Positions 13,293 through 18,950 of a DNA stretch of 18,950 nucleotides are shown here, piece by piece. The DNA is taken from positions 1-18,950 of the forward strand of contig JASLCF010000142.1 of NCBI GenBank assembly GCA_030146155.1, written 5' to 3'. Made by a program: the position numbers and the translations under genes. Position 1 is the first letter of the stretch; every line of letters begins with the position of its first letter. A model generated the notes under the pieces. The model did not search any database, was not told the origin of the DNA, and saw only the letters and a program-made list of their open reading frames with translations. The DNA comes from Savagea sp. (lineage in GTDB: Bacteria > Bacillota > Bacilli > Bacillales_A > Planococcaceae).

Positions 13293-15044
13293 ATGGAGAA
13301 CCAACCAAGTGCAACGAAAAGATATCTTAAATTTGTAAAACCCTATTGGTGGCAAATTTTACTGACAGTCATCATTGGTGTCATTAAGTTTGCAATACCT
13401 CTTTTCATACCTTTACTGATTAAAATTGTGATCGATAACATCATTGGGAGTGATGTATTAACAGATGCGGAGAAGACAAAGCAACTCTTCTATTATTTAG
13501 GTGGAACAATTATTTTGTTTTTTATCATTCGACCTCCCGTTGAATATTATCGCCAATTCATTGCTCAAAATGTCAGCAACCGGATATTGTTTGATATACG
13601 ACAAGCTATTTTTCACCACCTTCAAAAATTAAGTCTGCGATATTATTCTAATACAAAGACGGGTGAAGTCATTTCTAGAGTGATTAATGATGTGGAACAG
13701 ACAAAGAATTTTATTATGATTGGTTTAATGAATGTTTGGTTAGACCTTGCAACGATTATCATTGCCGTTGCTATTATGTTGGCTATGGATGTTAAATTAA
13801 CATTGGTAACTTTATTGGCGTTTCCGTTTTATGCGTTTAGTGTGAAATTTTTCTTTGGTCGTTTAAGAAATTTAACGCGTGCACGTTCGCAGTCTCTAGC
13901 CAATGTGCAAAGTTATTTACATGAACGTGTAGGTGGGATGGCAGTTATTAAAAGTTTTGCTCTAGAGAAAGAGGAGCAGGCGAAATTTGATCAAGTGAAT
14001 GGGGAGTTTTTGGATGCGGCATTAGCACATTCAAAATGGAATGCAAAGGCCTTCGCAGTTGTGAATACGATAACGGATGTAGCACCTCTTTTAGTGATTG
14101 GCTATGCAGGCTATCAAGTAATTAATGGAGATTTATCGATAGGAACGATGGTGGCGTTTATCGCTTATATTGAGCGGTTATACAGTCCACTACGTAGACT
14201 TGTTAATTCTTCTACTACACTCACACAATCATTTGCTTCGATGGATCGTATTATTGAATTAATGGATGAGCCCTATGATATTACTAACGTAAAACAGCCA
14301 GTCCATTTAAGTCGATCTAACGGGAAATTAGCATTCGAAAATGTCGGATTTAGTTATGACGGCGAATCTCAGATATTGAGTCAAGTTAATTTTAAGGTGA
14401 GTCCAGGAGAAACCGTCGCATTCGTGGGGATGAGTGGTGGTGGAAAATCTACCATTATCAGTTTAATCCCTCGGTTTTATGATGTGACGAGTGGCCAAAT
14501 TAGTTTAGATGGGCAACCTATTCAAAACTATGAGATTGAATCATTAAGAAAACAAATTGGAATTGTTATGCAGGATAATTTACTGTTCAGCGACTCCGTA
14601 AAATCAAACATATTGATGGGAAATCCTCAAGCAACAGCAGAAGAAATAGTTCGCGCGGCCAAAGCGGCTAATGCTCATGATTTTATTATGCAATTAGAAA
14701 ATGGCTATGACACTTTAGTGGGTGAACGAGGTGTAAAACTATCAGGTGGGCAAAAACAAAGGATTGCCATCGCAAGGGTATTTTTAAAGAATCCTCCAAT
14801 CATCATATTAGATGAAGCGACAAGTGCACTTGATTTAGAAAGTGAAGCATTGATTCAAGACTCATTAAATCAGTTATCTGAAAATCGAACGACTTTAATC
14901 GTTGCTCACAGATTGTCTACGATTACAAACGCTGACCGAATTTTTGTAGTGGATCGAGGAAAAATTATAGAATCAGGTACACATCAAGAATTAATGACTA
15001 AAAAGTCTGTGTACTACGATTTATTTATGATTCAAGATTTATAA
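13293..15044 (+). CDS. ygaD: ABC-type multidrug half-transporter (membrane plus ATPase), YgaD type
   Basis: This 583-residue half-transporter has six membrane helices in the first 310 residues, followed by a complete nucleotide-binding domain. The motifs are Walker A GMSGGGKST (379-387), Q-loop MQD (426-428), signature LSGGQ (483-487), Walker B IIILDE (503-508) and H-loop H539. All catalytic residues are present, so a functional homodimer is expected. The layout is that of Sav1866/BmrA exporters. The substrate is unknown; lipids or hydrophobic drugs are usual. AGGGGG (13281-13286) lies six bases before the ATG. The gene directly follows ygaC and a hairpin, so its expression probably depends on read-through from ygaC. 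A terminator follows its stop. Confidence 0.93.
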   Translation: MENQPSATKRYLKFVKPYWWQILLTVIIGVIKFAIPLFIPLLIKIVIDNIIGSDVLTDAEKTKQLFYYLGGTIILFFIIRPPVEYYRQFIAQNVSNRILFDIRQAIFHHLQKLSLRYYSNTKTGEVISRVINDVEQTKNFIMIGLMNVWLDLATIIIAVAIMLAMDVKLTLVTLLAFPFYAFSVKFFFGRLRNLTRARSQSLANVQSYLHERVGGMAVIKSFALEKEEQAKFDQVNGEFLDAALAHSKWNAKAFAVVNTITDVAPLLVIGYAGYQVINGDLSIGTMVAFIAYIERLYSPLRRLVNSSTTLTQSFASMDRIIELMDEPYDITNVKQPVHLSRSNGKLAFENVGFSYDGESQILSQVNFKVSPGETVAFVGMSGGGKSTIISLIPRFYDVTSGQISLDGQPIQNYEIESLRKQIGIVMQDNLLFSDSVKSNILMGNPQATAEEIVRAAKAANAHDFIMQLENGYDTLVGERGVKLSGGQKQRIAIARVFLKNPPIIILDEATSALDLESEALIQDSLNQLSENRTTLIVAHRLSTITNADRIFVVDRGKIIESGTHQELMTKKSVYYDLFMIQDL

Positions 15045-15058
15045 TGTAGGAAAATAAA

Positions 15059-15108
15059 AAATAGCCCTGAAAATTTGAGAGCAACAGACTCAATTTTTAG
15101 GGCTATTT
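15059..15108. terminator. Bidirectional terminator between ygaD and ygaE
   Basis: AAATAGCCCT (15059-15068) pairs with AGGGCTATTT (15099-15108). The stem continues through an imperfect A/T-rich part and GAG/CTC to a loop of about nine bases. It serves the convergent pair. Confidence 0.85.
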
Positions 15109-15125
15109 GACATATAGGAAAAGAA

Positions 15126-16208
15126 TTAGTAAATCTCATCGTCGAACTCTTCCATTTGTTCCTCATCTTGGTGATTAGAGTAGACTGTAATCAACGTGTC
15201 CAGTCTTTCTAATTGTTCATCATAATAAAGTAAGGAAGAAAGAATATGCAAAAGGTGATAAGGTGAAAATTCTTCAATTTCTTTTGTGAATGTAATTTCT
15301 CTCATAAAAATTTCCATGACCTCGTGCCTTTGCATATAATCTTCTTTCTCAGGGATATGCACAGTTTCCATTTTTAGTTTGCCTACGAATTTCAAACCGA
15401 GTTGTTCGTGATAGGTTAGAAGGGTGTCTAACCGTTCTTGAATCATCATCCGAAAGTGTTCTGGTAACTCTATTAGTTCATTTTCATATTGATGAAGTTT
15501 TTTCAGCAAATCATAGCTACTGTTACTCGTTGTAATCATTTGACGGTAGACGACTAATTTTCTAGCTTTCGCAAAGGTATTCTTTTTAAAATAATCCCTT
15601 TCTTCTTTAAAAAGTGCATATAATTCATCGATTTGTTTTAAGCTATCTTTAATTTTAACTAAAGCTTTTTGAGTAGCTGTGTGTTCTGAAGCTTGCCTAC
15701 CAGCTAATCTTGTCCAGCGGATAATTTCATCTTGAGTTAAATGGAGTGTTTGAAATAATTTCATCTCATATTTTGGTGGTAAGAAAATGAGATTAACCAA
15801 GAAAGCAGAAAGAACCCCTATAACGATAGTAAAGAAGCGAAGGATGGCAAAGGTAATAAAGGAATCTCCTTGAATCTCCATAATCGCAATCATCATGACG
15901 AGTGCGAGTGAGATTGATTTTTCTAATTTGAGTTGGAGCATTATTAAAATAATGACAATGGCAGCAACACCTATAAAAATAACATGATGTCCAAACATTA
16001 ATACGAAGGAAATAGCTACAATTGCACCAATGATATTTCCTTGGATTTGTTCAATGATCGTTCGGTACGATCGATAGATTGTAGGTTGTATAGCAAAAAT
16101 TGCAGCAATTCCAGCAAAAACGGGATTAGGCAATTGAAGTAAGTCAGTGATAAATAATGCTGCTACGATTGCGATGCCTGTTTTTAAAATACGTGCTCCG
16201 AGTTTCAT
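15126..16208 (-). CDS. ygaE: Aromatic acid exporter family (DUF939/ArAE-type) membrane protein, YgaE type
   Basis: This 360-residue protein has about five or six membrane segments in the first 145 residues, starting MKLGARILKTGIAIVAALF and including NPVFAGIAAIFAIQPTIYRSYRT and GNIIGAIVAI. A long charged helical cytoplasmic part ends in an acidic tail (DEEQMEEFDDE). This is the ArAE_1 (FUSC-like) family, as in B. subtilis YgaE. Export of aromatic acids is known for distant members only, so the substrate is open. GGAAGGA lies eight bases before the ATG. In B. subtilis ygaE follows ygaD and precedes gsaB. Here gsaB is absent and the next gene is bcp, transcribed in the opposite direction. Confidence 0.85.
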   Translation of the reverse strand: MKLGARILKTGIAIVAALFITDLLQLPNPVFAGIAAIFAIQPTIYRSYRTIIEQIQGNIIGAIVAISFVLMFGHHVIFIGVAAIVIILIMLQLKLEKSISLALVMMIAIMEIQGDSFITFAILRFFTIVIGVLSAFLVNLIFLPPKYEMKLFQTLHLTQDEIIRWTRLAGRQASEHTATQKALVKIKDSLKQIDELYALFKEERDYFKKNTFAKARKLVVYRQMITTSNSSYDLLKKLHQYENELIELPEHFRMMIQERLDTLLTYHEQLGLKFVGKLKMETVHIPEKEDYMQRHEVMEIFMREITFTKEIEEFSPYHLLHILSSLLYYDEQLERLDTLITVYSNHQDEEQMEEFDDEIY

Positions 16209-16279
16209 AAATTCTTTCCTTCCCTATCAAATATCGTCTTCTATTTTATTTTATATCAAAATCTCTGAAAGGCAAACAA

Positions 16280-16308
16280 TTGCAAGACAATCTTATCTTC
16301 TGTACGAT
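16280..16308 (+). promoter_or_regulatory. Candidate promoter of the bcp operon
   Basis: TTGCAA (16280-16285), a 17-base spacer and TACGAT (16303-16308) give four of six matches at each box. An inverted repeat AATCTTA (16289-16295) / TAAGATT (16314-16320) straddles the -10 box and could be an operator. Confidence 0.45.
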
Positions 16309-16344
16309 AAAAGTAAGATTCTTATTCGAGAAAGGATGATTGAA

Positions 16345-16818
16345 ATGGAATTATTAAATCAACAAGCACCGGATTTTAAATTAATGAATCAAGAAGGCAA
16401 AGAAGTACAATTGACGGACTATCGTGGAAAGTATGTGGTGTTATATTTTTATCCAAAAGACTCTACTCCAGGCTGTACAACACAAGCTTGTGACTTTAGA
16501 GACGCAACAGCCTCCTTTTCTGATTTGAATGCAGTGATTCTAGGAGTAAGCCCAGATAGTGAGCAATCTCATCAAAAATTTATAGCGAAACATGAGCTCC
16601 CATTTGATTTACTAGTAGATGATGACAAAGAAGTTTGTAATTTATATGGGGTTTGGAAGCTAAAGAAAAATTTCGGGAAAGAATATATGGGTGTGGAACG
16701 TTCAACTTTTATCATTAACCCTGAAGGCAAAGTAGTCAAAGAGTGGCGTAAAGTTAGAGTGAAGGGACATATAGAAGATGCTCTGAATGTACTGCAGGAA
16801 ATGCAGGTGAATAAATGA
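16345..16818 (+). CDS. bcp: Thioredoxin-dependent peroxiredoxin Bcp
   Basis: This 157-residue peroxiredoxin of the BCP/PrxQ group shows NQQAPDFKLMNQEG at the N-terminus and the active site STPGCTTQACDFRD. In it C44 is the peroxidatic and C49 the resolving cysteine, the usual five-residue spacing. It reduces hydrogen peroxide and organic peroxides with thioredoxin. I chose the ATG at 16345 (MELLNQ) because AAAGGA (16331-16336) lies eight bases upstream. A longer in-frame reading from 16147 would start within the opposite ygaE gene and is not credible. The stop overlaps the start of the next gene (ATGA), so the two are translationally coupled. No PerR box is visible upstream, although perR lies just downstream. 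Confidence 0.94.
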   Translation: MELLNQQAPDFKLMNQEGKEVQLTDYRGKYVVLYFYPKDSTPGCTTQACDFRDATASFSDLNAVILGVSPDSEQSHQKFIAKHELPFDLLVDDDKEVCNLYGVWKLKKNFGKEYMGVERSTFIINPEGKVVKEWRKVRVKGHIEDALNVLQEMQVNK

Positions 16819-17753
16819 AAGTTTTAGTTACCTATACAGTTAAAGAACCATTAAAAAATAATTTTGTTTCAAGATTTCCAGACATTCAATTTGATTTTAA
16901 GTCAATAGAAGAAGCTAAGGTAGAAGAGTATGAAATTATTTCGAGTTATGGTGAGGACTTGACGGAGGAAACAATTCATCAAGCAAAACAATTGAAGTGG
17001 CTGATGATTGCTTCTGCAGGAGTAAACGAACTTCCGTTATCAGTCATTAAAGAAAAAGGTATCAAAGTAACAAATGTGAGTGGAATTCATAAGACACCGA
17101 TGGCTGAATCGATTTTAGCACACCTCCTGTCTTATTATCGTGGACTTCAAACGATTTATAGTCAGCAAGCGAATAAAGAATGGAAGAAAATACAGCAAAC
17201 AGAACTCAAAGGAAAGACTGCTTTAATTGTTGGTCCTGGTCGTATTGGTCAGGAAGTTGCAAGACTATTACAAGCTTTTGGTGTGAAAACGATTGGCTTA
17301 AATCATTCAGGCAAACAAGTCGAATATTTTAATCAAGTGGCTAAAGTAGACAATTTAATGAAAGAGTTACCAGGAGCAGACATTATCATTTCCCTTTTGC
17401 CGAGCACTAAAGAAACTCATCATCTTTATCAACCAGAACATTTTCAAGCAATGAAAGACACAGCTATCTTTATGAATTTCGGTCGTGGGGATGCAGTCGC
17501 AAGTCCTACGATTATTCAAGCACTTGAAGCGGGTGAGATTGCTAAAGTAGTTTTAGATGTGTTTGAAAAGGAGCCATTGCCAAGTGATCATCCGCTATGG
17601 ACAATAGAGGATGTTGTCATCTCACCACATGCATCGAGTCATTCTAGTAAATATTTGGAGCGGGCACTTGAAATTTTCTCAAATAATTTAACCAATTATC
17701 AATCTGGAAATAATAAGTTCATCAATCTTGTCGATTTAGACAAAGGTTACTAA
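16815..17753 (+). CDS. D-isomer-specific 2-hydroxyacid dehydrogenase
   Basis: This 312-residue enzyme has the family's split catalytic and nucleotide-binding domains. The dinucleotide motif GPGRIG is at 140-145. Catalytic residues are R224 in NFGRGD, E253 in FEKEPLP and H272 in SPHAS. It should reduce a 2-keto acid or oxidise a D-2-hydroxyacid; the substrate is unknown. The end of the second beta strand reads GLNHSG, without the acidic residue typical of NAD-specific enzymes, so NADP(H) use is possible. It starts inside the bcp stop codon (ATGA), with AGGTGA four bases upstream, and so is made together with the peroxiredoxin. No terminator hairpin is evident before the perR promoter. Confidence 0.9.
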   Translation: MKVLVTYTVKEPLKNNFVSRFPDIQFDFKSIEEAKVEEYEIISSYGEDLTEETIHQAKQLKWLMIASAGVNELPLSVIKEKGIKVTNVSGIHKTPMAESILAHLLSYYRGLQTIYSQQANKEWKKIQQTELKGKTALIVGPGRIGQEVARLLQAFGVKTIGLNHSGKQVEYFNQVAKVDNLMKELPGADIIISLLPSTKETHHLYQPEHFQAMKDTAIFMNFGRGDAVASPTIIQALEAGEIAKVVLDVFEKEPLPSDHPLWTIEDVVISPHASSHSSKYLERALEIFSNNLTNYQSGNNKFINLVDLDKGY

Positions 17754-17781
17754 TGAAACCGTTTGATTCAATTTCGATTCA

Positions 17782-17811
17782 TTGACAAATAAACATTCTC
17801 TCTAGTATGAT
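17782..17811 (+). promoter_or_regulatory. Sigma-A promoter of perR
   Basis: A perfect TTGACA (17782-17787), an 18-base spacer and TATGAT (17806-17811, five of six) form a clear promoter. The predicted start near 17818 falls in the PerR box. Confidence 0.8.
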
Positions 17812-17813
17812 GA

Positions 17814-17828
17814 TTATAATCATTATTA
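17814..17828. promoter_or_regulatory. PerR box for perR autoregulation
   Basis: TTATAATCATTATTA matches 13 of 14 defined positions of the PerR consensus TTATAATnATTATAA. It begins two bases after the -10 box and covers the transcription start, as expected for an autorepressor. Confidence 0.85.
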
Positions 17829-17860
17829 AATAGTAATCTTATTAGATAGGAGAGAGTGCG

Positions 17861-18298
17861 ATGACTGAAATGTATTTACAGGACGCGCTATCTACACTTA
17901 GAGAAAGTGGAGTTAGAATAACACCTCAACGACATGCGATTTTAGAGTATTTAATTGCGACAGAATCGCATCCTACTGCAGATGATATATTCAAAGCATT
18001 GGAAAAGGATTTTCCTAATATGAGTGTAGCAACGGTATATAATAATTTGAAGGTTTTTAGAAATACTGGTTTGGTAAAAGAGCTAACTTATGGTGATTCA
18101 TCTAGTCGTTTTGACTTTGCTTCACATGATCACTATCATATTATTTGTGATAGCTGTGGGAAAATTGTGGACTTTCATCATCCAGGCTTGTTAGAGGTAG
18201 AACATTTAGCCTCACATATGACAGGATTTAAAGTGAATTCACATCGTCTTGAAGTGTATGGAACTTGTCCAACATGTCTTGAAAGCAAAAAACAATAA
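17861..18298 (+). CDS. perR: Peroxide-responsive Fur-family repressor PerR
   Basis: This 145-residue Fur-family regulator has a winged-helix DNA-binding domain (about 1-82, with SVATVYNNLKVF as recognition helix) and a dimerisation domain. All residues of the B. subtilis PerR metal sites occur at the same numbers: regulatory iron/manganese ligands H37, D85, H91, H93 and D104, and the structural zinc cysteines C96, C99, C136 and C139. D104 in place of glutamate separates PerR from Fur. Iron at this site lets peroxide oxidise the histidines and release DNA. AGGAG (17848-17852) lies eight bases before the ATG. The gene has its own promoter and PerR box, and a perfect PerR box also precedes pfeT in this window. 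Confidence 0.96.
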   Translation: MTEMYLQDALSTLRESGVRITPQRHAILEYLIATESHPTADDIFKALEKDFPNMSVATVYNNLKVFRNTGLVKELTYGDSSSRFDFASHDHYHIICDSCGKIVDFHHPGLLEVEHLASHMTGFKVNSHRLEVYGTCPTCLESKKQ

Positions 18299-18339
18299 AA
18301 ATAACGCTAAGAGCAAAATTGCTCCTAGCGTTATTTTTT
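18297..18339. terminator. Shared terminator of perR and ygzB
   Basis: AAATAACGCTA (18299-18309) pairs with TAGCGTTATTT (18326-18336) and GAGC/GCTC extends the stem after one mismatch. A-run and T-run flank it. The perR stop touches the 5' arm and the ygzB stop (18333-18331) is within the 3' arm. Confidence 0.9.
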
Positions 18340-18681
18340 ATTTTTATTGTACTCTTCATCGAATGCTTCACCTTCTAGTGATGGATCTAAAGTTAAAGGT
18401 TCTCTACAGTGTCCACACATATCTACTCGTCCAATAATTTTAGTAGGTTTACCACAATTTGGACAAACGACTTGAACAGCTCGGGTGGATAGCATTCCAA
18501 TCCATGCATAAATGGCTGTACTACTTAAAACTGAAAGCACACCAATAATCATGAATGTCAGCATAACCCATTGATTAGAACGGAAAAATATACCAATATA
18601 CATGATAATGACACCGATAAAAATTAAAGAAAGTGCAAATGTTCGAATACGATTTATTTTATTTTTATAGGGTTTACTCAA
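18331..18681 (-). CDS. ygzB: YgzB (UPF0295) zinc-ribbon membrane protein
   Basis: This 116-residue protein has two membrane segments (about 13-34 and 38-62) followed by a small zinc ribbon with C73-x2-C76 and C89-x2-C92 (VVCPNCGKPT, DMCGHC). A charged tail ends it. This is UPF0295, known from B. subtilis YgzB, which also follows perR. No function is known to me. The start is TTG, strongly supported by AAGGAGG seven bases upstream. Its stop lies in the terminator shared with the convergent perR gene. Confidence 0.9.
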   Translation of the reverse strand: MSKPYKNKINRIRTFALSLIFIGVIIMYIGIFFRSNQWVMLTFMIIGVLSVLSSTAIYAWIGMLSTRAVQVVCPNCGKPTKIIGRVDMCGHCREPLTLDPSLEGEAFDEEYNKNKK

Positions 18682-18761
18682 AGTATAGCCTCCTTTTTCG
18701 ATTATTAATATAACATAAATAATTGTTGAAAGATAATAACTTACTTGTTATAGCTGTATCT

Positions 18762-18789
18762 TTGGATTAAATTAAAAGTTATATATAAT
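18762..18789 (+). promoter_or_regulatory. Candidate upstream rRNA promoter (P1)
   Basis: TTGGAT (18762-18767), a 16-base spacer and a perfect TATAAT (18784-18789) lie between ygzB and the rRNA leader. The -35 is weak (three of six). Confidence 0.45.
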
Positions 18790-18827
18790 GAAGCAAAAAT
18801 TACTTTTAAAAAACTTTGGAAAAAGGT

Positions 18828-18857
18828 TTGACATAATTAACAGTTCCGTGATACTAT
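18828..18857 (+). promoter_or_regulatory. Main promoter of an rRNA operon (P2)
   Basis: A perfect TTGACA (18828-18833), an 18-base spacer and TACTAT (18852-18857) preceded by TGA give an extended -10. An A/T-rich stretch just upstream (18791-18826) resembles an UP element. Assignment to an rRNA operon rests on the leader that follows. Confidence 0.65.
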
Positions 18858-18863
18858 TTTAAA

Positions 18864-18950
18864 TGTTGCTTGAGAAGTTCACGGCAACGACTTGAACATT
18901 GAAAACTGAACAGCAAAATGTTGATGAAATAAACCGTTTCGTTTCACTAA
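18864..18950 (+). other. Leader of a 16S-23S-5S rRNA operon (start only)
   Basis: The segment ACATTGAAAACTGAACAG (18896-18913) resembles the conserved TTGAAAACT element found in Bacillales pre-16S leaders and spacers, part of the box-A and processing region. AACATT and AATGTT (18895-18900 and 18917-18922) can form a small stem. In B. subtilis an rRNA operon (rrnD) lies shortly downstream of perR-ygzB. The mature 16S start is not reached, so the identity is inferred. Confidence 0.65.

Noticed and set aside
16147..16344. N-terminal extension of bcp
   Set aside because: It would begin inside the opposite ygaE gene. The standard Bcp start with a good ribosome binding site is at 16345.
1..18950. 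Search for defence systems, insertion sequences, phage genes, CRISPR arrays and tRNAs
   Set aside because: No transposase, integrase, repeat array, cloverleaf or defence domain was recognised; all sizeable genes belong to core Bacillales families.

Overview
The window looks like a chromosomal segment of a low-G+C Gram-positive bacterium of the order Bacillales. I infer a Bacillaceae or Planococcaceae relative rather than Bacillus subtilis itself. The evidence is AT-rich sequence, strong AGGAGG-type ribosome binding sites, frequent TTG and GTG starts, U-tract terminators, and a gene order recalling the B. subtilis yfk, yfh and yga clusters in sequence. I see no insertion sequence, phage gene, CRISPR array or tRNA. 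Every sizeable protein falls in a known family, so this is mostly an ordinary core region. The interesting material is regulatory.

Left part (1-4160): the end of motA and all of motB (flagellar stator). Then come, on the minus strand, a small UPF0435 gene (yfkK) and an alsT-type sodium/amino-acid symporter. A two-gene plus-strand unit follows, encoding a small YtxH-like protein and a YihY/BrkB membrane protein behind a composite sigma-B/sigma-A promoter.

Middle part (4196-13250): a P1B-4-type metal-transporting ATPase (pfeT/zosA type) with a perfect PerR box; a recX-yfhH operon divergent from yfhF; an MFS transporter divergent from an OsmC-family gene; a small SE1561-type gene; yfhP divergent from mutY; and ygaC.

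Right part (13293-18950): an ABC half-transporter (ygaD), a YgaE-type membrane protein, then bcp translationally coupled to a 2-hydroxyacid dehydrogenase, perR with its own PerR box, and ygzB. The window ends in the promoter and leader of an rRNA operon; the 16S gene itself lies beyond the edge.

A peroxide and iron theme links several genes: PerR, its own operator, the PerR-box-bearing metal-efflux ATPase, the peroxiredoxin Bcp and an OsmC-family protein. Gene packing is tight: several convergent pairs share one hairpin terminator that contains stop codons. At the yfkK gene, a terminator hairpin contains the ribosome binding site and, apparently, a promoter.
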